Shown here piece by piece: positions 1-5,994 of a stretch of DNA of 8,266 nucleotides (its first letter is position 1; every line of letters begins with the position of its first letter). The notes beneath the pieces are model-generated. The model worked only from the letters and a program-made list of their open reading frames with translations. It made no database searches and was not told the DNA's origin. Made by a program: the position numbers and the translations under genes. This DNA is from Clostridiales bacterium. GTDB taxonomy: Bacteria; Bacillota; Clostridia; Lachnospirales; Lachnospiraceae. The stretch spans positions 1 through 8,266 of the forward strand of contig DYCJ01000101.1 of NCBI GenBank assembly GCA_019418195.1. The letters run 5' to 3'.

Positions 1-12
1 CACCAGTTCAGC

Positions 13-74
13 CATCTGCGTGTCAGGAGACGGATTTATGCTTGCATAAAAATTCGTCTCCTGACACGCAGATG
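13..74. repeat. Long perfect palindrome (20-bp arms with a nested inner stem)
   Basis: The arms 13-32 and 55-74 are perfect reverse complements over 20 bp (left arm begins catctgcgtg). Inside, tttatgc (35-41) pairs with gcataaa (44-50) across a two-base loop, so nearly all of the 62 bases can form one rod-like hairpin with a small asymmetric bulge. No run of T follows the stem on either strand: agcagagcgc follows on the plus strand, and the reverse complement of 1-12 follows on the minus strand. It therefore does not look like an ordinary intrinsic terminator. It could be a dispersed REP-like or MITE-like intergenic palindrome, or the end signal of a gene lying left of the window. The structure is certain; its role is inference. 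Confidence 0.85.
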
Positions 75-102
75 AGCAGAGCGCCCGTTTATGAGCAACA
101 CA

Positions 103-134
103 GCGGCACAGCCGCAGTTAGCACGTAAGTGCGG
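103..134 (+). promoter_or_regulatory. Two overlapping, mutually exclusive small hairpins in the leader before the radical SAM gene
   Basis: Hairpin A pairs gcggc (103-107) with gccgc (111-115) around a three-base loop. Hairpin B pairs ccgca (112-116) with tgcgg (130-134), is followed at once by TTTT (135-138), and encloses a further 4-bp stem gcac/gtgc (121-124 with 129-132). A and B share bases 112-115 and cannot form together, which is the arrangement seen in attenuators. The stems are short, the T-run is only four bases, and no upstream promoter is visible in the window, so a regulatory role is speculative. Confidence 0.25.
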
Positions 135-143
135 TTTTGCGAA

Positions 144-184
144 TGGCGCGGGCTGAACGGACGTTGGCGCAGGCTGAACGGACG
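144..184. repeat. Tandem direct repeat, two 20-bp copies with 21-bp period
   Basis: The 20 bases at 144-163 (tggcgcgggctgaacggacg) recur at 165-184 with a single change (g to a at the seventh base), separated by one T. A 21-bp period is two helical turns, so two copies of a bound protein would lie on the same face of the DNA. The second copy ends 39 bases before the start codon of the radical SAM gene, about where a promoter should lie. A poor sigma-A-like match (TTGGCG 164-169, 18-bp spacer, TATCTA 188-193) overlaps it. The repeat is seen directly; a role as operator is inference, and a chance duplication is possible. Confidence 0.7.
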
Positions 185-223
185 ATTTATCTATAAAAAG
201 GAAATGATCAGGTTACAGAATTT

Positions 224-1180
224 ATGTCAGACAGAACAGTATCTTACCCCGGCCCTGTGCGCTGGGGTGAAAAGCGGTATCACACTCTCGACTTTCACCT
301 GCGGAGTCAGTTCGGAGAAAAAGTTTACCGTATCGCACTAAACGGAGGTATGACCTGTCCGAACCGGGACGGACATATCGGCACAGGCGGCTGCATCTTC
401 TGCAGCGCAGAAGGTTCGGGAGATTTTGCAGGAAAGCCGTCTCTTACGATCCGCCAGCAGCTTGATGCCGGCAAGAGCCAGCTGCTCTCAAAGCGTCCCG
501 TCACTTCGTATATTGCATATTTTCAGGCTTTTACAAACACATATGCACCGGTCGGATATCTGGAATCCCTATTTATGGAAGCAATCAACGATCCCGATGT
601 GAGGGTACTCTCCATTGCCACCCGGCCCGACTGCCTGGGTGATGATGTAATTACCCTGCTCCTGAGGCTGAATCAGATCAAACCTGTGTGGGTGGAACTG
701 GGCCTGCAGACGATTCATCCTGAGACGGCAGAGTTTATACGCCGCGGATATAATATGGAAGTATTTGATGACGCAGTACAACGTCTCCGCGGTGCGGGGG
801 TTGAAGTAATCGTACACATCATCTTGTATCTTCCGGGAGAGACTGAAGATATGATGCTCCAGACCATCGACTATCTGAACCATTCGGATATTCAGGGAAT
901 CAAGCTTCAGCTTCTGCACGTTCTCGAGGGAACCGACCTCGCTGGCATTTACAGACAAAAACCATTCTATGTACCTGATATGGAAACATATATCTGTATG
1001 CTCGGGCGCTGCATCTCACATCTACGTCCGGATATTGTGATCCACAGGCTGACCGGAGACGGACCGAAAGATCTGCTGATCGCACCGCTGTGGACCAGTG
1101 CAAAGCGCACTGTCCTTAATCGTCTCCATCAATCTTTAAAAGAAAATGATATATGGCAGGGAAAGGAGTACCATGGCTGA
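224..1180 (+). CDS. TIGR01212/YhcC-family radical SAM protein
   Basis: This 318-residue cytoplasmic protein belongs to the TIGR01212 radical SAM family (E. coli YhcC, B. subtilis YtqA), whose reaction and substrate are, to my knowledge, not firmly established. The [4Fe-4S] ligands are Cys45, Cys57 and Cys60 in TCPNRDG...GGCIFC (44-60), the wide CX11CX2C spacing of this family. Further family blocks are RIALNGG (36-42), IATRPDCL (131-138), WVELGLQT (156-163), LPGET (203-207) and HRLTGDGPKDLLIAPLW (274-290). Residue 202 is Tyr where I expect Gly before LPGE. The ATG at 224 is the only usable start, because an in-frame stop lies at 194-196. Its ribosome site is weak: cagg at 209-212 is the best placed, while the better aaaaagga (196-202) sits too far away. 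The stop overlaps the next gene by 8 bases, indicating an operon and translational coupling. The family call is secure; the function is open. Confidence 0.93.
   Translation: MSDRTVSYPGPVRWGEKRYHTLDFHLRSQFGEKVYRIALNGGMTCPNRDGHIGTGGCIFCSAEGSGDFAGKPSLTIRQQLDAGKSQLLSKRPVTSYIAYFQAFTNTYAPVGYLESLFMEAINDPDVRVLSIATRPDCLGDDVITLLLRLNQIKPVWVELGLQTIHPETAEFIRRGYNMEVFDDAVQRLRGAGVEVIVHIILYLPGETEDMMLQTIDYLNHSDIQGIKLQLLHVLEGTDLAGIYRQKPFYVPDMETYICMLGRCISHLRPDIVIHRLTGDGPKDLLIAPLWTSAKRTVLNRLHQSLKENDIWQGKEYHG
1162..1168 (+). promoter_or_regulatory. Ribosome binding site that fixes the DUF4364 start
   Basis: AAAGGAG lies four bases before the ATG at 1173 and inside the end of the radical SAM gene. The earlier in-frame ATG at 1146 has no comparable site, and the residues it would add (MIYGREREST-like leader) are simply the out-of-frame reading of this ribosome site and the preceding gene. 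The start at 1173 is therefore preferred. Confidence 0.8.
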
Positions 1181-1685
1181 GACATTTACACTATATAAAC
1201 TGATCATACTATACATGCTGAATAAAGTGGATTTCCCGCTGACGACTTCCCAGATATCGGAATTTGTGCTGGACAAAGGATACACATCTTATTTCAGGCT
1301 TCAGGAAGCTCTCTCCGATCTTGCGCAGTCGGATCTTATACGGCCTGAAACGACTCACAACCGGACACTTTATCATCTGACAGAAAACGGAGCGGAGACG
1401 ATCCTTTATTTCAGCAACAAGATTTCTCCTGCCATCCGGAAAGATATCGACGATTTTCTGAAGGAAAAGCAGTATGACCTGAAAGAAGAAGCGTCTGTAA
1501 AATCCGATTATTACTTAAACACAAACAGAGAATATGAAGTGCGCTGCCAGATCGAAGAAAACGGCTCCAGCCTGATCGACCTGAAACTCACGGTTCCGAC
1601 CGAAAAAGAGGCTGAAGCCATTGTAAGCCACTGGAATACAAAGAGTCAGGAGATCTACACATTACTCCTCTCGAATCTTCTTTAA
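1173..1685 (+). CDS. DUF4364 family protein, predicted winged-helix regulator
   Basis: A 170-residue protein beginning MAETFTLYKLIILYML, which I recognise as the DUF4364 family common in Clostridia. Residues 5-75 read as a winged helix: a first helix (LYKLIILYMLNKV), a TTSQISEFVLD helix, a recognition-type segment (SYFRLQEALSDLAQSDLI) and a wing ending in the LYHLTENGAE turn (67-75). That resembles PadR/MarR-like domains. The remainder (about 110-170) is a mixed strand-helix region with no motif I know. There are no cysteine clusters, signal peptide or membrane segments. It overlaps the radical SAM gene by 8 bases and is probably coupled to it. Its last 24 bases are antisense to the end of rarA. 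DNA binding is inferred from the fold; the regulon is unknown. Confidence 0.85.
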   Translation: MAETFTLYKLIILYMLNKVDFPLTTSQISEFVLDKGYTSYFRLQEALSDLAQSDLIRPETTHNRTLYHLTENGAETILYFSNKISPAIRKDIDDFLKEKQYDLKEEASVKSDYYLNTNREYEVRCQIEENGSSLIDLKLTVPTEKEAEAIVSHWNTKSQEIYTLLLSNLL

Positions 1686-2978
1686 ATATTCACCCATTGT
1701 TTTTTCATATCCGAGATCGCCGGGTTCATAGAACCTGGCGTCTTTTATTTCATCCGGAAGGTACTGCTGCTTTACATAATGGTTCGGATAATCATGGGCA
1801 TACTTATACCCTGTCCCGTGTCCAAGCTTCGCAGCGCCCTTGTAATGCGCATCCTGCAGATGTACCGGCACAGTCGTCCTGTATTTTTTCACAGCCTCGT
1901 TCGCTGCAAATATGGCGTTGCACGCCGCGTTACTCTTCGGGGCACAGGCAACATATGTTACTGCCTGTGACAAAATGATCTGGGATTCCGGCATCCCGAT
2001 CCGCTCCGCTGCCTGCGCCGCCGAGACTGCAACAGTCAGGGCCATGGGATCTGCATTCCCTACATCCTCTGCCGCGCATATCATGATCCTGCGGGCGATA
2101 AATTTGATATCCTCCCCTGCATAGAGCATTTTAGCCAGATAATAGACCGCTGCGTCCGGATCTGAACCTCTCATACTCTTGATAAAGGCGGAAATAATAT
2201 CATAATGGTTGTCACCGCGTTTGTCATAATTTACCACCCGCTTCTGGATGCATTCGGAGGCAACATCCACTGTAATATGGATAATGCCGTCTTCGCTCCG
2301 GTCCGTGGTCAGGATACCGAGTTCTATGGCGTTGAGCGCATTTCTGGCATCGCCGCCTGCCATATCTGCCAGAAAATCAAGCGCATCCTCATCAATCTGA
2401 GCATGAAAACTGCCCATGCCCTTCTGTGTATCTTCCACAGCTCTTCTCAGAAGGACTTTTATATCTTCTTTTTCCAGCGGTTTCAGCTCAAAGATGCCGG
2501 ATCTGGAAATCAGAGCACTGTTTACCTCAAAATAAGGATTCTCCGTAGTTGCTCCGATCAGGATCACTGTCCCATCCTCCACAAAGGGGAGAAGGTAATC
2601 CTGCTGTCCTTTGTTGAACCTGTGGATCTCGTCGATAAAAAGGATCGTCTTCCTGCCGTACATTCCCTGCAGATCTTTTGCTTCCTTTACGACCTCTTCC
2701 ATATCTTTTTTCCCGGCTACTGTCGCATTGATCTGCTTAAACTCCGCACTTGTCGTATTGGCGATCACCTTTGCCAGAGTTGTCTTTCCCGTTCCCGGAG
2801 GCCCGTAGAAGATGACAGAGCTGAGTTTGTCCGCCTTGATCGCCCGGTAAAGCAGCTTATCTTTTCCTATGATATGCTGCTGTCCCACCACTTCATCCAG
2901 CGTAGATGGACGCATCCTCGATGCCAGCGGCGATTCTTTTTCCTTATTTGTCTCTCTCATATAATCAAACAGATCCAT
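1662..2978 (-). CDS. rarA: Replication-associated recombination protein A (AAA+ ATPase, MgsA/YrvN)
   Basis: A 438-residue homologue of RarA/MgsA/WRNIP1, an AAA+ ATPase related to clamp-loader subunits that acts at stalled or gapped replication forks. Visible motifs are the family N-terminal block PLASRMRPSTLDEVVGQQHI (17-36), Walker A GPPGTGKT (59-66), Walker B ILFIDEIHRF (112-121, with Asp116 and Glu117), sensor 1 GATTENP (142-148), a candidate arginine finger Arg159 in ALISRS, and sensor 2 GGDARN (208-213). The C-terminal tetramerisation part follows, with YDKRGDNHYD (251-260), RRIMICAAEDVG (296-307) and the HLQDAHYKGAAKLGHG stretch. All key residues are present and the length is normal. 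The ATG at 2978 has AAAGGAAG about nine bases upstream. It lies 18 bases after tcdA, probably as the last gene of that operon, and its final 24 bases overlap the convergent DUF4364 gene. Confidence 0.97.
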   Translation of the reverse strand: MDLFDYMRETNKEKESPLASRMRPSTLDEVVGQQHIIGKDKLLYRAIKADKLSSVIFYGPPGTGKTTLAKVIANTTSAEFKQINATVAGKKDMEEVVKEAKDLQGMYGRKTILFIDEIHRFNKGQQDYLLPFVEDGTVILIGATTENPYFEVNSALISRSGIFELKPLEKEDIKVLLRRAVEDTQKGMGSFHAQIDEDALDFLADMAGGDARNALNAIELGILTTDRSEDGIIHITVDVASECIQKRVVNYDKRGDNHYDIISAFIKSMRGSDPDAAVYYLAKMLYAGEDIKFIARRIMICAAEDVGNADPMALTVAVSAAQAAERIGMPESQIILSQAVTYVACAPKSNAACNAIFAANEAVKKYRTTVPVHLQDAHYKGAAKLGHGTGYKYAHDYPNHYVKQQYLPDEIKDARFYEPGDLGYEKTMGEYLKKIREE

Positions 2979-2996
2979 GATTACATCTTCCTTTCT

Positions 2997-3734
2997 TTAC
3001 TCTGCTTTGGACAGCTCCCTGATGACCTGTCCTGCGATCATAAGTCCTGCCACCGGCGGGACAAATGAGATACTGCCGGGAATTGATCTTCTCGTGCCCG
3101 GATCTTCCCCTGTTTCTCTCCCACTGATATCGACCGGCTTCTCTTTCGAATACAATACTTTCAGATGCAGGATTCCCCGCTGCTTCAGTTCTCTGCGCAT
3201 AACTCTGCAAAGCGGACATACACTTGTCTTTGACAGATCATCGATCTCGAACAGCTCCGGATGCAGTTTATTTCCCGTACCCATACTGCTGATCAGCCGT
3301 ATTTTCCTCTTCTGCGTTTCTTCTGCAAGAGCGATCTTGGCGCTCACCGTGTCAATGGCATCCACAATATAATCAATCCTTCCCCCTGTTTCCTCTTCCT
3401 TGTCCAGAAGATGCCCCAGATTCTCGGGCAGCACAAATGTCTCGTATGTCTTGACGGTGATCGACGGGTCAATATCCCGGATCCGCTCTGACATCACATC
3501 TGTTTTTGCTCTCCCGATCGTACTGTGGTAAGCAATAGACTGCCGATTGATATTCGTCAATGATACTGTATCATTATCGATCAGTATCAGTCTCCCGACC
3601 CCGCTTCGCGCCAGTGCCTCTATACAGTGGGAACCTACACCGCCCACACCGAATACCATGACAGAAGACTCTTTCAGCCGATCCATCCCCTCTGCCCCGA
3701 TCAAAAGTTCTGTTCTTGAATACTGATTTACCAT
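2997..3734 (-). CDS. tcdA: tRNA threonylcarbamoyladenosine dehydratase (E1-like, ThiF family)
   Basis: A 245-residue member of the ThiF/MoeB/E1-like superfamily matching TcdA (CsdL/YgdL; YrvM in B. subtilis). It uses ATP to cyclise t6A at position 37 of ANN-decoding tRNAs to ct6A. Visible are the nucleotide-binding loop GVGGVG (29-34), the LIDNDTV strand end (51-57), NINRQ (61-65), the DAIDT motif (125-129), SSMGTGNK (149-156), the RVMRRELKQRGI helix (177-188) and the TcdA-type FVPPVAGL (224-231). Just before that helix is CPLC (173-176), a single CxxC where B. subtilis YrvM, as I recall it, reads DPIA. One CxxC is not the two-pair zinc site of MoeB/ThiF. AAAGGAG lies shortly upstream of the ATG at 3734. 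The start is 11 bases after the AraC gene and the stop is 18 bases before rarA, so all three are probably co-transcribed. Confidence 0.94.
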   Translation of the reverse strand: MVNQYSRTELLIGAEGMDRLKESSVMVFGVGGVGSHCIEALARSGVGRLILIDNDTVSLTNINRQSIAYHSTIGRAKTDVMSERIRDIDPSITVKTYETFVLPENLGHLLDKEEETGGRIDYIVDAIDTVSAKIALAEETQKRKIRLISSMGTGNKLHPELFEIDDLSKTSVCPLCRVMRRELKQRGILHLKVLYSKEKPVDISGRETGEDPGTRRSIPGSISFVPPVAGLMIAGQVIRELSKAE

Positions 3735-3745
3735 TTCTGTCTCCT

Positions 3746-4609
3746 TTATTTTCCTTTCTTCGCCTGTCTGTATTCTGAAGGACTCATTCCCTTCTGTTTC
3801 CGGAATGCTTTTGAGAAGTACAGATTATTCTCAAAGCCTACGGAATAAGCGATCGTTGATACAGAAAGATCTGTCTCCCGCAAAAGCCGGCATGCCTGCC
3901 GGATCCGGTATCCGGACAGATAGTCTTTGGGAGATTTACTCATATAATTCTGAAAAGACCGGAAAAGATGGCTCCTGCTGATCCCCACATAATGCGCGAT
4001 ATCCTCAATCGTGACCGGATAAGAATAATTTGTCTCAATGTAACTCATGGCCTTCTCTACATACATCACATGGGAATCTTTCTCCGTATCTCTTTTATCT
4101 GCATAGTGCATAAAAACAGCAAGAAGGCTGTACAGGCTTCCTGTCATGGCTACCGAAGATTCATATGTATTTCCTTTGTTCTGATAAATTTCTTCCAGTC
4201 CGCTCCTTATTTCCTTCTCCGGGATCTTTCCCTTCAAAATATAAGGCGTCTCCTTGCTGAATCCGGTATTTCTTATAATAGATGCGGCGTCCGTCCCCAT
4301 AAATCCGGCCCAGCAGTATTCCCACGGTTCATCTTTATCCGCCTGATACTGAAGTTCGACCCCCGGGAACAGGATAAATGTGTCCCCGGCACTTAGACGG
4401 ACTGTTACTTTTCCCGTTGTATATACACCACTGCCTGAAAGAATATGATGGATACAGTAATGATCCCGGATGCCCGGTCCCCACTGATATTCCGGCTCAC
4501 ATTTCTGGTATCCCACATTATAGACAGACAGAGAATTCAGAAAATCCTCTCCCATTTTATAAGAATGTTTATAAGAATCTGACATATTATTTACCGCCTT
4601 CTTCCGCAT
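3746..4609 (-). CDS. AraC-family transcriptional regulator, probably galactose or oligosaccharide responsive
   Basis: A 287-residue cytoplasmic regulator. The N-terminal half is an AraC-binding cupin: RDHYCIHHILSGSGVY (48-63), LSAGDTFILFPG (72-83) and WEYCWAGFMG (96-105), a pattern shared with MsmR/RafR-type sugar regulators. The C-terminus holds the two helix-turn-helix units of the AraC DNA-binding domain, the first around TIEDIAHYVGISRSHLFRSF (200-219) and the second VSTIAYSVGFENNLYFSKAF (250-269), ending with the family signature KGMSPSEYR (273-281). It faces galK across 166 bp, so it is the likely regulator of galKT; the inducer is not shown by the sequence. The start at 4609 has gggag (4619-4623) nine bases upstream. 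A second ATG at 4585, eight codons in, is an alternative, and alignments would decide. The gene also leads the tcdA-rarA run. Confidence 0.93.
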   Translation of the reverse strand: MRKKAVNNMSDSYKHSYKMGEDFLNSLSVYNVGYQKCEPEYQWGPGIRDHYCIHHILSGSGVYTTGKVTVRLSAGDTFILFPGVELQYQADKDEPWEYCWAGFMGTDAASIIRNTGFSKETPYILKGKIPEKEIRSGLEEIYQNKGNTYESSVAMTGSLYSLLAVFMHYADKRDTEKDSHVMYVEKAMSYIETNYSYPVTIEDIAHYVGISRSHLFRSFQNYMSKSPKDYLSGYRIRQACRLLRETDLSVSTIAYSVGFENNLYFSKAFRKQKGMSPSEYRQAKKGK

Positions 4610-4632
4610 ATCGTTTAACTCCCGCTTTAGCC

Positions 4633-4661
4633 ATTATAATATCCGCTAATCGACTGCGCAA
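4633..4661 (-). promoter_or_regulatory. Predicted sigma-A promoter of the AraC-tcdA-rarA operon
   Basis: On the minus strand, TTGCGC (4661-4656) and a perfect TATAAT (4638-4633) are separated by 17 bp. Transcription would begin near 4626, giving a leader of only about 17 bases to the ATG at 4609, just enough to hold its gggag ribosome site. If the second ATG (4585) is used, the leader would be about 41 bases. The -35 box matches only TTG, so activation or modest strength is plausible. Confidence 0.6.
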
Positions 4662-4692
4662 CATTATTACATAAATTTGCACGTAATTTTTA

Positions 4693-4722
4693 TGGACGGA
4701 AAAACTGATATGAGGTTATACT
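4693..4722 (+). promoter_or_regulatory. Predicted sigma-A promoter of galKT
   Basis: TGGACG (4693-4698, four of six matches to TTGACA) lies 18 bp before TATACT (4717-4722, five of six matches to TATAAT). Transcription would start near 4729, leaving a leader of about 47 bases with AGGAGG (4761-4766) nine bases before the galK ATG. The weak -35 box and long spacer fit a promoter that needs an activator. I found no good CcpA cre site between 4610 and 4775. Confidence 0.5.
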
Positions 4723-4738
4723 GATAACAGAATAACCT
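4704..4738 (+). promoter_or_regulatory. Candidate AraC-type operator: direct repeat plus inverted repeat over the galK -10 box
   Basis: The heptamer actgata occurs at 4704-4710 and again at 4720-4726, 16 bp apart start to start. Interleaved with it is an inverted repeat, aggttat (4713-4719) and ataacct (4732-4738), with a 12-base centre. Both cover the predicted -10 box and start site of galKT. AraC-family proteins usually bind direct repeats beside or overlapping promoters, so this is a reasonable target for the divergent regulator. A site lying on the -10 would favour repression more than activation. The repeats are seen; binding is inference. Confidence 0.35.
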
Positions 4739-4775
4739 GATTCACATTTATTCAAGACTGAGGAGGATCATCAGA

Positions 4776-5945
4776 ATGAAACAGAAACTTTTCGACAAAT
4801 TTGCAGAACTTTTCGGAAATTCCGACGGGGCTCACTTTTATTTCTCACCGGGCCGTGTCAATCTGATCGGAGAACATACAGACTACAATGGCGGACATGT
4901 ATTTCCCTGCGCACTTACAATGGGTACATATGGCGCAGCAAGAAAACGTGACGACCGCATGTTACATTTTTATTCCATGAATCTTGATAAATTCGATGTG
5001 GTGGAGGCTTCTCTTGACGACCTGACAAATAAAAAGGAGTATAACTGGGCCAACTACCCCCTCGGCGTTGTCTGGGCTTTTGCAGAAAAAGGCTGCAGAC
5101 TGGATACTGGTTTTGACATGGTCATCTGGGGAAATATCCCGAACGGTTCCGGGCTTTCCTCTTCTGCTTCTCTGGAAGTCCTTACAGGAGTTATACTGAC
5201 AGACCTGTATCATATCACAGATCTGACTATGACAGACCTTGCGCTGATCGGACAGTATTCAGAGAACAATTTCAACGGATGCAACTGCGGAATCATGGAT
5301 CAGTTTGCAGTTGCCATGGGCAAAAAAGACAACGCAATCTTCCTTGACACAAACACAATGAAGTATGAGTATGCTCCGATCCATCTGGAAGATGCAAAGA
5401 TTGTGATCACCAACAGCAAGGTGAAACACAGCCTTGTGGATTCCGCATACAATGACAGACGTCAGGAATGCACGGACGCGCTTGCTGCGCTGAAAACAGA
5501 ACTGGATATCAATGCCCTTGGCGATCTCACTCCTGAAGAATTTGAGGCAAATAAAGAGCTCATCACAGATCCTGTACAGCTGAAACGCGCGAAACACGCG
5601 GTATACGAAAACCAGCGAACGATCGACGCTGTAGCTGCTTTAAGGGACGGGGATATCAATAAATTCGGCCAGCTCATGAACCAGTCCCACATCTCTCTTC
5701 GTGATGACTACGAGGTGTCCTGCGAGGAAATCGATATTCTCGTTGACCTTGCCTGGAAGATTCCGGGTGTCATCGGCTCCCGTATCACCGGAGGCGGATT
5801 CGGCGGATGTACAGTGAGCATTGTAAAAAATGACGCTGTGGATACTTTCATTAACGACATCGGGAAAGCATATAAAGAGAAAGTCGGGCATGAGGCGGAA
5901 TTCTATACCGTAGATATCGGAGACGGCGCTTCACGGATCGATTAA
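4776..5945 (+). CDS. galK: Galactokinase
   Basis: A 389-residue GHMP-family kinase that phosphorylates alpha-D-galactose with ATP to galactose 1-phosphate in the Leloir pathway. The galactokinase signature GRVNLIGEHTDYN spans 26-38 and holds the family's catalytic arginine (Arg27) and the sugar-binding Glu33, His34 and Asp36. GHMP motif 2, the phosphate loop, is PNGSGLSSSAS (122-132). The catalytic-base aspartate is Asp175 in CGIMDQF (171-177). Motif 3 is GGGFGG (339-344) followed by CTVSIV. Length and all key residues are typical, so it should be active. AGGAGG (4761-4766) sits nine bases before the ATG. galT follows after 49 bases without an obvious terminator, making a galKT operon. The divergent AraC-type gene is the likely regulator. 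No galE, galM or sugar transporter is in the window. Confidence 0.98.
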   Translation: MKQKLFDKFAELFGNSDGAHFYFSPGRVNLIGEHTDYNGGHVFPCALTMGTYGAARKRDDRMLHFYSMNLDKFDVVEASLDDLTNKKEYNWANYPLGVVWAFAEKGCRLDTGFDMVIWGNIPNGSGLSSSASLEVLTGVILTDLYHITDLTMTDLALIGQYSENNFNGCNCGIMDQFAVAMGKKDNAIFLDTNTMKYEYAPIHLEDAKIVITNSKVKHSLVDSAYNDRRQECTDALAALKTELDINALGDLTPEEFEANKELITDPVQLKRAKHAVYENQRTIDAVAALRDGDINKFGQLMNQSHISLRDDYEVSCEEIDILVDLAWKIPGVIGSRITGGGFGGCTVSIVKNDAVDTFINDIGKAYKEKVGHEAEFYTVDIGDGASRID

Positions 5946-5994
5946 GCGATGAATATTTTTTATCCACATAGTTTTCTGAAAGGAGAAATCTTCC

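Noticed and set aside
3..128. Possible 3' end of an upstream gene running in from the left edge
   Set aside because: All three plus frames are open only briefly (stops near 47, 73 and 126) and translate mainly the palindrome; none resembles a protein I know, so no partial gene is called.
164..193. Promoter for the radical SAM operon (TTGGCG, 18 bp, TATCTA)
   Set aside because: Only four and three matches to the sigma-A boxes, and the -35 box overlaps the tandem repeat. Too weak to list as a feature; mentioned under the repeat.
129..341. A 70-codon plus-strand frame crossing the tandem repeat and entering the radical SAM gene
   Set aside because: It begins at GTG in the structured leader, overlaps the radical SAM gene out of frame and encodes the repeat as WRGLNGRWRRLNGR, which looks like translated non-coding DNA. 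An internal ATG at 204 sits only a base or so after aaaaagga, too close to be used well.
569..958. A 129-codon minus-strand frame opposite the radical SAM gene
   Set aside because: The plus-strand reading carries family motifs throughout this stretch, and the opposite frame shows nothing recognisable.
1648..1669. Terminator between DUF4364 and rarA (aggag with ctcct)
   Set aside because: The stem is 5 bp with a 12-base loop and no T-tract, so it is not credible as an intrinsic terminator.
2205..3068. A 287-codon open frame on the plus strand opposite rarA
   Set aside because: It is antisense to a gene with every RarA motif intact, its product is rich in Cys, His and Phe with no recognisable domain, and it has no good ribosome site. 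It is a shadow frame.
4610..4775. CcpA cre site controlling galKT
   Set aside because: No stretch matches the cre consensus well enough; catabolite control cannot be claimed from this sequence.
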